Source of the DNA: Candidatus Nomurabacteria bacterium
GTDB lineage: Bacteria > Patescibacteriota > Minisyncoccia > Phycocordibacterales > UBA9973
Direction: 5' to 3'
Assembly (NCBI GenBank): GCA_943348755.1
Contig: CALQYS010000006.1
Span: 1 to 48,506, forward strand
DNA length: 48,506 nucleotides
Shown here: piece after piece, positions 36,126 to 45,989 of the stretch
Position numbering within the stretch: the first letter of the stretch is position 1
How the letters are laid out: the number at the start of each line of letters is the position of its first letter
Made by a program: the position numbers and the translations under genes
Notes under the pieces: model-generated
What the model was told of the DNA's origin: nothing
What the model saw: only the letters and a program-made list of their open reading frames with translations
Database searches by the model: none

Positions 36126-39100
36126 TTACGGTCCCGCCGTAGGAGCAGGAGCATTAACATTGACTGTCCTAGTGACTTCTATGGCGTGGTTGCCAGCGGT
36201 ATCGGTAGCATTGTAGTGAATTGTATAGGTGCCAGCGGTGTTTGTATCTACTGTGCCACTAATGATGACAGCGACAGAAGTGTCTACATCGTCTGTGGCA
36301 GTGGCTCCTTGTTCACTATACGTCTCTCCTACATTTAGATTCATTGTGCTATCGCCATTTAGAGTAATTACTGGTGGAGTTGTGTCTGCTCCTGGAGTTG
36401 CACCACCCCCTGTTCCTGGATCTGCTGGTGGAGTACCGCCAGCGCTACTACCCCCACTTCCAGAGCTACTTCCGCCGGTGTTGTTGGCGACGCTGGAACT
36501 ACTACCCGCTGCCATGGCTTCGAGCTTATCACCATCTGCACAAAACTCAGTGCCATCGGATTTCGCAACACAAATTTGCTTGGTGTGTACCTTGTTGGCA
36601 AAAAAGTCTCCAATATTATTCGCCTTATCCGCCATCCAAGTATCAACTTTTTCATAAACATTTTTAAAGAAAGCATTAACAAAAGACTCATTGGTAGAAC
36701 CAGCAAGTGGCGTAATGGTGCCAGCGATGGCATTAAGATTAAGATCAAGTTCTTGAATAGATGCGATCATCACAGGAGTGAGTTTGGAATAATCCACCAT
36801 CCACTTATCTGCGTCATTGATTGGCTTAGTTACAGCGTGAGGATAAACATTATAGAGTTCTTGGGCAAAGACTCCAGTGTATAAATTGTGATTAGCATCG
36901 TTTTTCCAGGTAAAGTCGTGTATTTTTATTTGATTTAACACATTAAGAGACGAAGCAGTATTTTCGTTGACTAAATTCTTTAATCTTTGATCTGATGTTG
37001 TGTTATAGGCCGTGGCAGAAGAGCCAAAAGTAATTGAACCAATATCACCGCCATCGCCATCTTTAAAAGCAATAAGTGTAGATGGCCCAGCTGCGGTGTC
37101 ATCATCTAGACCAGCCTGAATGAGAACACCACTACGATTGGCGTTGTTGCCATCATTGAAAAAATTCGCAACATAAGAAGCAACATCATTTTTTACGTCA
37201 AATTTATAGCCTGGCGTCGTTGTCCCGATACCGACAGCACCCTCAAAATAAGCAGAATTTGCCCTGGTGATAGTAGTGTTTGTTCCAGCAATTGGTTTAG
37301 GCACATAAAGAGTAAATGCATCAGTGACTGTAATAGCATTTGTGGAAGCAAAGGTTGGGGCACCGAAACTATTGGCCGTTCTTATGGCCACTGTGCCTGC
37401 GGCAGCCGTACTTGTATCAGTGTATGTGGCAGCATTAGAGTCAAATGCTATACCATCTGTGGTCCATGAAGAAGCAGAGATGTTTCCATCTATCATTAGG
37501 TGCGCAGTGGGAGAAGTACTACCTATACCAAAATTACCACCAGAAGCAAAACGTCCACGTTCGCCATAAGCCGAGCCGGTATAGGTATAAAACATAAGAC
37601 CAGAAGTGTTGTTTGAACGAGTACCCAGAACAAGATTACCACTATCATCCACTGCTATCTGAGCAGAAAGAATACCAGAATCAGGGCCACTTCTGTCCCA
37701 ACCAATTCTTAGACGAGCGCTCGTTCCGGCTCCACCGATACCAACTAGGGTCTCATCACCTCCATCATCAATATCCAATATATTGGTTGCTGTTGTACCT
37801 ATACCCACTCTTCCACTGTCAGTAATGCTCATCTTGACAGAACCTCCAGCACCAGATCCACTTGCACTGTAATTCTCACGGAAAAATCTTAAAGTACCAG
37901 CACTGTTGTCAAAATTCCACATATTTGTTGAATCATTAGAAGCAACGAGTGTTAAACGTGCATTTGCTGCTCCAGAAATACGAATACCTTGTGAAGAAGC
38001 GCCGACCACATGAAGTGGTGCGACTGGTGTAGTTATTCCGATACCGACCGCCGCTGCACTCGTATCCACATATAATTGATTTGTATTTACCGCAAAGTCT
38101 CCTGTAGTAGAAAGAGCCACGTTTAAATTACTTCCTGCAGCTGGGGTCATAGTGATAGCTCCAGTGCTGATGAGAGATGGAGTCGATACAGATGTGGAAG
38201 ACAGAAGTTTGGTAGCGGAAAGTGTGTCTGTGGCAAAAGTTAAATCCGCATCATCAGAGAGAAGCCCTCCTGTACCAGCAAAAGTTACTCGGGTTGCTGT
38301 CAACCCAGAGTTGGTGAGATTGGTAAATGTACCCATTCCCGCATTGTTTATGCTGGCTACGGTAGTAGAAGTGCCACCAGTTGTTGTAAACTGATAACTA
38401 TCATAAGCATTAAAAATTAGAACATTGCTTGTATTTCTTATGTTAGCACCGGTACCAGCACCAAAATTAATACCCCCTGCCGCAGTTTGAAGAAGAAGAT
38501 TTGCGTATATAGTGACGTTATCAGTGCTTAAAACATTGGTTCCTGTTTGAGGCGAATAGAAAGCAAAACCCTGATAAGGAGCGCTGAGAGTCATTATACT
38601 ACTACCATCAGTTTTTAGTGATCCTCCACCGACAAATAAATATCCTGAAGCAGCAGGTACTGTTATTGATGATCCTGTGTTTATAGCTCCAGCCACACCG
38701 AGACCACCCGAAACCTTAAGCGCTCCAGTGGTGCTAGAAGTGGAGGCAGTGGTAGAGCTAACCGTCGTAGCTGCATTTATCGCCAAAGTCTGTGACGCCA
38801 CTGTGGAATTAAATGTTCCATACAAAAGCGCTCCGGCGATATCTCCAGCACGATTTGTGCGAGATTGGTTGTCTATGAAAAGTTCATTTGATTGAGTAGT
38901 ACTATAAGCACCAGCAGAGTAACCTATGGAGACGTTGTTTGAGCCAGTAGTAGCAGAGATACCCGCTTGAGAACCTAAATATGTGTTGTAATTTCCAGAA
39001 CTAACAGCATAACCAGCCTGCCAACCAACGCCCGTATTTTCGGCAGCTCCATTGGAAGAAGAGAGTGATCTGTAACCAACGGCAGTATTTCTATTACCAG

Positions 39101-42100
39101 TTTGGGTCGTAGAAAGAGCTTCTCGCCCAATAGCAGTATTTTGTATAGCTGTTGTGTTTGCAGTTAATGCACTTAAGCCAACTGCTACATTGTCTGTACC
39201 CGTTGTATTCGCAAATAAAGCACTATTACCGAATGCAGAGTTAGATGAACCTGTGGTATTTGTATACATCGAAGAAACACCAATAGCGGTATTTGAACCA
39301 CCAGAAGTAGTATTGGTCATTGCGTTATAGCCCATTGCTGTATTAGAAGCTGCAGTGTTGTTATATAGAGTTGCATAACCAACAGCCGTATTTCCATTTC
39401 CCGTAACTACACTAGCTAGCGAACTATCTCCTATAGCGACATTCCCCGCACCTGTAGTATTCAATAAAAGCGCATCCCCACCAATAGCCACGTTTGAGTT
39501 ACCTGTAGTGTTCGCATTCAATGCACGATATCCCAGAGCCACATCATATGTAGCAGTAGTTAAAGCTGCTGCTGCTGCTGAACCCACCGCCACATTTTTG
39601 TTGCCTGTAGTAGACGCTGCCAAAGCACTCGAACCTACAGCAGTGTTGTCCGATGCGGTGGTCATGGCCACCAATGCAGAATAACCCACAGCTGTGTTAC
39701 GAGCTCCTGTGGTCGCCGTGTATCCGGCTTGGGAACCAACGAAAGTATTAAACGTTCCGCTGGTATCTGATGTGCCCGCAAAGAAACCAACAAATGTATT
39801 TTCTGCCCCAGTTAGAGCCCCTGCTCCAGCTCCTGCGCCGACAATGGTCGCTCGAGTGGCGGTGGTATTACCTCCCGCACCCTGTGAACCGACTACTACA
39901 GTATCAGCATTGCTTCCTGAACCTAAACCTATTCTAAGAGTATTGATGAAAGAATCTTTTGCAATACCCACACCTCCAGAAACTACCAAGGCTCCTGTTG
40001 TTGTAGAAGTGGAAGCGGTAGTATTTGTTAAAGTTGCAACACCAGATGCTCCAAGAGTTGTTACCCCACTAAGTGGACCACTTAAAGCTAGAGATGTCCC
40101 AGACGCTGCACCAATATTTGGCGTCGTAAAGCTTGGACTCTCCAAAAAGGCAAATGTTTTTCGGGCAGCTCCGGTTGTAATCGTTCCATAAAATGCATCA
40201 GTTAGAAATTCCACTGCTCCAGCTTCGGGTGTGGTATTTAGAGAGCCTGAAGTAAATTTTAATGGTGCGGTGCTTGCTGTAGCTGTGCCAGCTCCTAAGT
40301 GAAGATAAGCAGTGGGTGCGGTAGTTCTTATGCCAAGAAGTCCACCAGTAGCATTGATAACAATATTTGCAGAATTACTATTACCATTTGTACCACCTTC
40401 GATCTTATAATAAGTATTACCAGAGACAGCAGATGGGTATATTCTGAATCCTGACCCAGTTGAACCACTCACCCAATCACTATTCGTGAGACCTAAAGAA
40501 CCTCCTAAAGTAGACGAGCCTCTGAACCCAGCCGATACGGTAGCACTGAATAAGTCACTGCCATTAAATGAAGCAGTACCATCTTGAGTAAATGTAAGAG
40601 CGTTTATTGAAGCACCACCTCCGCCAGCCATAAAGAAATTAAGTTTGTCTGTAGCTGGATTTCCATTAAAACTACTTTGAATTTCATTGTAGTAAACGGT
40701 TGGCTGTGCACTGTATGAAAGTCTTATGTTCGCTGAATTAGTAAAAGAACCAGCAACATTACGGCTGACTTCCAATGCTTGGGCTGGTGATGTGATCCCG
40801 ATCCCAACATTACCTGCGGAATCAATTCTCATCCTCTCAGAATTATTTGTTGCAAATGTATAAGGTTGAGCAGCAGAAGTACCTGTGATAAGTGCGGAGT
40901 TTACGTAGATTGCACTTGCACCAGCTTTAGTAACACCAAACAAAGTACCTGAAATTGAGTTTCCATAAGTTTCCATCGAAAGGGCATTACCATTGTTGGT
41001 ATTTTGAGCATAAAGAGAAGCAGTAGCATTGGCAGCTGTGGCATTAGCAGTAAAATATGTATTTTGAGAAGTTTGAGCAATAATATTTCCTGCTACTTGT
41101 AGTTTTTCACTTGGACTTGTGGTGCCGATGCCGACATTACCACTGCTATCAATCGTCATCCGTTCTGTACTGTTTGTCGCCAAACTAACACGGTTGGCTG
41201 CTGGTAAGTAGAGACCATTGGTTGGTACAGTACTTCCGGTCGGAATAAATGAAGCAGCAGAGGCAGAGGAAGAAATAGCTGTCATACCCGTCACTGCTAA
41301 TGCATTGCTTCCGAGAGTTGCACCATTGACAGCAAGTGAAGTTGCGGTTGCGACACCCAAGATTGGTGTAGTCAAAGTCTTGTTTGAAAGCGTCTCTATC
41401 CCAGCTAAAGTGGCCAGAGTGCCGGTCGTCGGCAGGGTAACACTGGTTGCTGCAGTAGTCAAAAGCGAGAGAGCATTTGTGGGCGAGAAGGTAACTACTT
41501 CACCACCACCTAGTGTAATGGCGTTGGTGGCAAGAGTCGTACTGTCTGAGACGGTAAGAGTTTTACTTGCGCCGAGAGTAAGAGTACCTGTGCCAGTGGT
41601 AATGGTGTTACCATTAATGCTAAGAGCAGTAAGCGCACCCGAGAGAGCAAGAGTGGTTCCAGTCAATGCCCCACTGCTAGCAATGCTTGTGCCACCGACA
41701 GTGAGAGCGCCAGTGAGTGTCGTCGCTCCCGCTACATTCAAGGTAGTAACGTTGGTGGTGGTAGCATTAATAATATTGGAGTTTAGACTTGCAATGTTCG
41801 CATAAGCACCACCAGGGAAATTATTAGCTGAAGAGTCTGGATTAGCTAGACGAACTGGTAGATAAGCTACAGAGTTAGGAGTGGAAGGTTGACTTAAACC
41901 TTGAGGTCCCGCTGGACCTTGGGGTCCAGTGGGACCACGTAGTTGGTCAGCGATTTCTTTTTTAGAAAGTATCTTTCGTAAAGCGGAGAGGACGCTAGAT
42001 TCACTGACGGATGATGGTGGGGTGGATACGTAGACTACAGGGGGGTTAGTGACAATAGATGATACAGAATTATCACCTTTTTCAGCACCTTGATTGGGTA

Positions 42101-42308
42101 AGAGTGCCGAAGGCGGGATAGTGTTATTTTGAGTAACTGGCGTGATTACAGAAGAAGAAGCAACATAGCTTCTAAAAGCATGGACAAGAGAGTTGGTATT
42201 TACTGCAGCCGATGCATCAGGGGTATATAGAAAAAGAAAAAAAGCAAAGACAAAAAGTCCAAGTGGAAATCTTTTTACGAGTGCCCTAAAATTATTTTTA
42301 TTTTTCAT
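36126..42308 (-). CDS. Giant (2060 aa) surface adhesin/tail-fibre-like protein: signal peptide, collagen-like GXX, YadA-head-like repeats, S74 intramolecular chaperone, Ig-like C-terminal domain
   Basis: GPTGPQGPAGPQG; NTAVGYSAL/NVAIGGDAL series; TTSDQRLKNLVNENTASS S74 motif; DTTPPVITLNGDSTMNLNVGETYSEQGATATDDVD DUF5011/HYR-like. Confidence 0.92.
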   Translation of the reverse strand: MKNKNNFRALVKRFPLGLFVFAFFLFLYTPDASAAVNTNSLVHAFRSYVASSSVITPVTQNNTIPPSALLPNQGAEKGDNSVSSIVTNPPVVYVSTPPSSVSESSVLSALRKILSKKEIADQLRGPTGPQGPAGPQGLSQPSTPNSVAYLPVRLANPDSSANNFPGGAYANIASLNSNIINATTTNVTTLNVAGATTLTGALTVGGTSIASSGALTGTTLALSGALTALSINGNTITTGTGTLTLGASKTLTVSDSTTLATNAITLGGGEVVTFSPTNALSLLTTAATSVTLPTTGTLATLAGIETLSNKTLTTPILGVATATSLAVNGATLGSNALAVTGMTAISSSASAASFIPTGSTVPTNGLYLPAANRVSLATNSTERMTIDSSGNVGIGTTSPSEKLQVAGNIIAQTSQNTYFTANATAANATASLYAQNTNNGNALSMETYGNSISGTLFGVTKAGASAIYVNSALITGTSAAQPYTFATNNSERMRIDSAGNVGIGITSPAQALEVSRNVAGSFTNSANIRLSYSAQPTVYYNEIQSSFNGNPATDKLNFFMAGGGGASINALTFTQDGTASFNGSDLFSATVSAGFRGSSTLGGSLGLTNSDWVSGSTGSGFRIYPSAVSGNTYYKIEGGTNGNSNSANIVINATGGLLGIRTTAPTAYLHLGAGTATASTAPLKFTSGSLNTTPEAGAVEFLTDAFYGTITTGAARKTFAFLESPSFTTPNIGAASGTSLALSGPLSGVTTLGASGVATLTNTTASTSTTTGALVVSGGVGIAKDSFINTLRIGLGSGSNADTVVVGSQGAGGNTTATRATIVGAGAGAGALTGAENTFVGFFAGTSDTSGTFNTFVGSQAGYTATTGARNTAVGYSALVAMTTASDNTAVGSSALAASTTGNKNVAVGSAAAAALTTATYDVALGYRALNANTTGNSNVAIGGDALLLNTTGAGNVAIGDSSLASVVTGNGNTAVGYATLYNNTAASNTAMGYNAMTNTTSGGSNTAIGVSSMYTNTTGSSNSAFGNSALFANTTGTDNVAVGLSALTANTTAIQNTAIGREALSTTQTGNRNTAVGYRSLSSSNGAAENTGVGWQAGYAVSSGNYNTYLGSQAGISATTGSNNVSIGYSAGAYSTTQSNELFIDNQSRTNRAGDIAGALLYGTFNSTVASQTLAINAATTVSSTTASTSSTTGALKVSGGLGVAGAINTGSSITVPAASGYLFVGGGSLKTDGSSIMTLSAPYQGFAFYSPQTGTNVLSTDNVTIYANLLLQTAAGGINFGAGTGANIRNTSNVLIFNAYDSYQFTTTGGTSTTVASINNAGMGTFTNLTNSGLTATRVTFAGTGGLLSDDADLTFATDTLSATKLLSSTSVSTPSLISTGAITMTPAAGSNLNVALSTTGDFAVNTNQLYVDTSAAAVGIGITTPVAPLHVVGASSQGIRISGAANARLTLVASNDSTNMWNFDNSAGTLRFFRENYSASGSGAGGSVKMSITDSGRVGIGTTATNILDIDDGGDETLVGIGGAGTSARLRIGWDRSGPDSGILSAQIAVDDSGNLVLGTRSNNTSGLMFYTYTGSAYGERGRFASGGNFGIGSTSPTAHLMIDGNISASSWTTDGIAFDSNAATYTDTSTAAAGTVAIRTANSFGAPTFASTNAITVTDAFTLYVPKPIAGTNTTITRANSAYFEGAVGIGTTTPGYKFDVKNDVASYVANFFNDGNNANRSGVLIQAGLDDDTAAGPSTLIAFKDGDGGDIGSITFGSSATAYNTTSDQRLKNLVNENTASSLNVLNQIKIHDFTWKNDANHNLYTGVFAQELYNVYPHAVTKPINDADKWMVDYSKLTPVMIASIQELDLNLNAIAGTITPLAGSTNESFVNAFFKNVYEKVDTWMADKANNIGDFFANKVHTKQICVAKSDGTEFCADGDKLEAMAAGSSSSVANNTGGSSSGSGGSSAGGTPPADPGTGGGATPGADTTPPVITLNGDSTMNLNVGETYSEQGATATDDVDTSVAVIISGTVDTNTAGTYTIHYNATDTAGNHAIEVTRTVNVNAPAPTAGP

Positions 42309-42311
42309 TAG

Positions 42312-42343
42312 GACCTATATATTATATCAATAATATATAGGTC
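42312..42343 (-). promoter_or_regulatory. Palindromic promoter of the giant surface protein gene
   Basis: GACCTATATATTAT-ATCA-ATAATATATAGGTC, 14-bp perfect arms with TATAAT embedded on the minus strand, just upstream of the ATG. Confidence 0.6.
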
Positions 42344-42453
42344 GAAGGAAGAAAAAATGGGGATAACTATGCACCTATTTTAGGGGCTAAAATGTTGGCT
42401 AACAGGCTAAAAAAATTTCTTTAAAAGAAGTGTAAGAAGACCTGCCCAAGAGA

Positions 42454-45400
42454 CTAGATAACGATGTTGACGAGTCTATTTTTTACGTAAATTACTCTTT
42501 TGATTTCCTTGCCCGCAATATGTCTTAAAACGTTCTCATCTTTGAGAACTTTACGCTTAACATCCTCTTCATTTTCATTTGCTTTGACAAAAATTTCTGT
42601 TCTCAGCTTGCCGTTTATTTGCACTACGATTTTTACTTCCTCATCTTTGATTAAATTCTCGTCGTGTTTTGGCCATTCTGAAAGATTAATGGATTTTTTT
42701 TCTCCAAGCATATTCCAAAGCTCCTCAGTGATATGGGGAGCGAATGGTGAGAGAATTTGAAGAAATATTTTGAAATCTTCCCTTGTCACGCTTTCTGCTT
42801 TATCCATTTCTGTCGAAAGTATCATCATAGAAGATATGGCGGTATTGAAATTCATACCTTCAATGTCTTCTGTCACTTTTTTGATGGTTTTATGGAGAAG
42901 ATTAATAAGATTCAAACTTCTTTCAATTTTGAGCTGCCCGAGGGTCCCACCCTTGTACTCAAGGGAAGGGCGCAGGGCCGAAAAATTGGAAGAAGTGAGA
43001 ATCTTTTCCCCTATCCTCCAAACTTTTTCTAAAAACCTGCGTGGACCAATGATTGCTTCTTCACTCCATGCGATGGCTTGATCAAAGGGCCCCATGAACA
43101 TCTCATAGACGCGTAATGTGTCTGCGCCATACCTTTTGACGATGTCATCTGGATTCACCACATTACCTTTAGATTTAGACATCTTTTCTCCACCCTCTGC
43201 CAAAATAAGCCCATGAGAAGTACGCTTCATGTATGGTTCGTTTGTCGGCACTAACTTTAAATCAAATAGAAATTTATGCCAGAAACGTGAATACAAAAGA
43301 TGAAGAGTGGTATGTTCATTGCCTCCGTTGTACCAGTTTACCCCGCCGTGGCGTGGGTCGTTTCCAAGCCAATATTTTAAATTTTTATTATCAGCAAAAG
43401 CTTTGCTGTTTTTCGGATCTGTGTACCTCAAATAATACCAAGAACTCCCCGCCCAGTTGGGCATCGTATCTGTTTCCCTCTTTGCCTTACCCTTACACTT
43501 CGGACATTTCACATTCACCCATTTTGTAATATTCGCAAGCGGAGACTCCCCTGAATCTGTCGGCTGATAATTCTTGACCTTCGGCAGTTCGACTGGCAAG
43601 TCTTTTTCGGATACTGGAACAAGTCCACATTTTTGACAATTTATCACCGGTATCGGCTCGCCCCAATATCGCTGACGAGAAAAAATCCAGTCGCGAAGTT
43701 TAAAGATAGTTTTTTCTTTACCACCGACAAATTTTATAATTTCTTTCTTAGCTTGCTCAGAATCCATATCATCGAACTTTTGAGAGTGGTGAAGGATGCC
43801 CCTGCCTAGAAAAATATAATTGGGATTATCGATTAAATCTAAAATGAACTGACCCTCTATAACTGTGAAAAAATTCTTTAATTCTTCTTTTTTTACCCAC
43901 ACAATGTCATGAATTTGGTTTTCTTCTTCACTTATTTGGTCCCTGGATTCATCTACTAAGTCAAAAAACATATATTGAAATCTTGCCCAACGATTCTGTT
44001 TTTTAACTCTATGATAAAATTTATTCTGAATTGCGAAATCTGGGTTTGTAACAAGTCTTAAATTTTTGTACCCAGTTTCCTCGTATACTTCTCTCTTAGC
44101 AGCCTCGATCATGTCTTCTCCTTCCTCCACCCCACCGGTTATTAACCCATTCATCTTGAACGCTTTCCATGAACTGCATAGATATGTATTATCTTTTGGG
44201 TTCCTAACGACGGCACAAACCGCGTTCCTTTTAACAAAAGACTGGTCATTTTTTACGGCCGACTCTCCCTCGGTAACTATTTGTATTGGCTCTACGACTC
44301 TCCTAATTGGTAAATCATATTTCTTAGCAAACTGAAAATCTCTCTCATCGTGCCCTGGCACAGCCATGATGGCCCCTGTGCCATAGCCCGCAAGCACATA
44401 GTCGGCAACCCAAACTGGAATTTCTTCATTGGTTGCGGGATTAATAACTTTCAAACCCTTCAACTCAACCCCAGTTTTTTCTTTCTCTGTATTTAAACGG
44501 GTTATTTCATCTTTTTTCTTGGTTTCAATAAGATATTTTTCAATCTCTGTCTTGTTCTCTGATATCCCCATTCGACTCTGAACGTAAGGGTTCTCTGGTG
44601 CTAAAACTAGATAAGTTGCTCCAAAAATAGTATCTGGTCGAGTAGTGAAAACTTTAATATTAGGCAAGAGATAGCTTAATACTTCTGGCTCCTCTTTTCC
44701 TGAAAAATGAGGCTCATTACCTGGAAAAGCTTGATAGAAAGATCCAAGATTTTTTGCTAAAATTTTTCCATCTTCTTGTGAGACTACAGAGTCTGTAGAG
44801 TCTGAAAGAATTTTAAAAAAGTCTGCTTGCTTTTTTATCTTTTCATAATCAAACCCTCGAACAGCAGCAGCCGTGACACTTGATCGTACTTTCCCATCAA
44901 GAAACCTTCCAGTAATTGGCGTCGCCAGAAAAACAACCCCATGAACTTTTATTCCGCGTTCCAGCAATCTTAAAGCCACCAAGCCTCCCATTGAGTGTCC
45001 TACTATTACAGTTTCTTTATTTAAAGTACAATTCTTTTCTACGAAATCGGCTTGTTCTATATCATTAGGCTCCCCCCTACCTGGCATTTCGGGTACTTCA
45101 ACCTTGAAACCCTTACTTTCTAGTTCCATTTTAAGCCATGGATAGAAATTATCCTTGGGCGTACTAGATCTGCCATGTAAAATCAAAAATCTTTTCACTC
45201 TTGGATTTACTACGGGAAAATCTATCTCCGCTCCTTCTGACTTCCCTATCCAATTCCTCTGCCCGAGTTTGATCTGCGGAAGATAATCTACATCGTCTAA
45301 ATCTTTATGAAGTCTATCCGCATACTTCGTGATAGCAAGCATCCATTGTTCCTTTTCTCTCTTTTCCACGGCGGTACCACAGCGTTCACAACAGCCATCA

Positions 45401-45960
45401 ACAACTTCTTCATTCGCAAGACCAATTTTATCCTTTGGACACCAGTTGATCGTCATCTTGGCTTTATAAGCCAGACCTTTTTTAAGAAACTGTAAAAATA
45501 TCCACTGGGTCCATTTATAGTATCTTGGATCCGTAGTATTTATTTCCCGGGACCAGTCGAAAGATATACCGAGGGATTGTATTTGTCGGCGAAAAGTATC
45601 ACTATTCTTCTTTGTAACAATTCTTGGATCTTTGCCGGTTTTTATCGCAAAGTTTTCTGTCGGTAGACCAAACGCATCCCAGCCGATAGGGTAAAGCACA
45701 TTGTAGCCCTGCAGTCTCCTTTTACGAGAAATGACATCCATGCCAATATAGGGCCTCGGGTGCCCCACATGTAACCCATCACCAGATGGATATGGAAATT
45801 CTATAAGACTGTAGTATTTTGGCTTTTTATTCTGACCTTTCTGGTCTTTGGCGTGATAGATCTCTTTTTTCTCCCATTCTTTCTGCCACTTGTTCTCAAT
45901 TTTTTTATGGTCATATTCTTTCATGTACTTCATAATACCTAAAATCCAATTGTTTGCCAA
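42454..45960 (-). CDS. leuS: Leucine--tRNA ligase with inserted serine-hydrolase and NUDIX domains
   Basis: FPYPSGDGLHVGHPRPY, KVFTTRPDTIFGATYLVLAPE, LRDWIFSRQRYWGEPIP, GGEKMSKSKGNVV; the two insertions lie at editing-domain boundaries. Confidence 0.95.
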   Translation of the reverse strand: MANNWILGIMKYMKEYDHKKIENKWQKEWEKKEIYHAKDQKGQNKKPKYYSLIEFPYPSGDGLHVGHPRPYIGMDVISRKRRLQGYNVLYPIGWDAFGLPTENFAIKTGKDPRIVTKKNSDTFRRQIQSLGISFDWSREINTTDPRYYKWTQWIFLQFLKKGLAYKAKMTINWCPKDKIGLANEEVVDGCCERCGTAVEKREKEQWMLAITKYADRLHKDLDDVDYLPQIKLGQRNWIGKSEGAEIDFPVVNPRVKRFLILHGRSSTPKDNFYPWLKMELESKGFKVEVPEMPGRGEPNDIEQADFVEKNCTLNKETVIVGHSMGGLVALRLLERGIKVHGVVFLATPITGRFLDGKVRSSVTAAAVRGFDYEKIKKQADFFKILSDSTDSVVSQEDGKILAKNLGSFYQAFPGNEPHFSGKEEPEVLSYLLPNIKVFTTRPDTIFGATYLVLAPENPYVQSRMGISENKTEIEKYLIETKKKDEITRLNTEKEKTGVELKGLKVINPATNEEIPVWVADYVLAGYGTGAIMAVPGHDERDFQFAKKYDLPIRRVVEPIQIVTEGESAVKNDQSFVKRNAVCAVVRNPKDNTYLCSSWKAFKMNGLITGGVEEGEDMIEAAKREVYEETGYKNLRLVTNPDFAIQNKFYHRVKKQNRWARFQYMFFDLVDESRDQISEEENQIHDIVWVKKEELKNFFTVIEGQFILDLIDNPNYIFLGRGILHHSQKFDDMDSEQAKKEIIKFVGGKEKTIFKLRDWIFSRQRYWGEPIPVINCQKCGLVPVSEKDLPVELPKVKNYQPTDSGESPLANITKWVNVKCPKCKGKAKRETDTMPNWAGSSWYYLRYTDPKNSKAFADNKNLKYWLGNDPRHGGVNWYNGGNEHTTLHLLYSRFWHKFLFDLKLVPTNEPYMKRTSHGLILAEGGEKMSKSKGNVVNPDDIVKRYGADTLRVYEMFMGPFDQAIAWSEEAIIGPRRFLEKVWRIGEKILTSSNFSALRPSLEYKGGTLGQLKIERSLNLINLLHKTIKKVTEDIEGMNFNTAISSMMILSTEMDKAESVTREDFKIFLQILSPFAPHITEELWNMLGEKKSINLSEWPKHDENLIKDEEVKIVVQINGKLRTEIFVKANENEEDVKRKVLKDENVLRHIAGKEIKRVIYVKNRLVNIVI

Positions 45961-45989
45961 ATTAGTAAGTAGAAATTATATTTTAAATT

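Noticed and set aside
38870-39840. Regular ~72-bp periodic repeats that could suggest a CRISPR array
   Set aside because: They are coding, in frame with the giant surface protein, and degenerate (N-x-A-x-G head repeats); no constant repeat with unique spacers.
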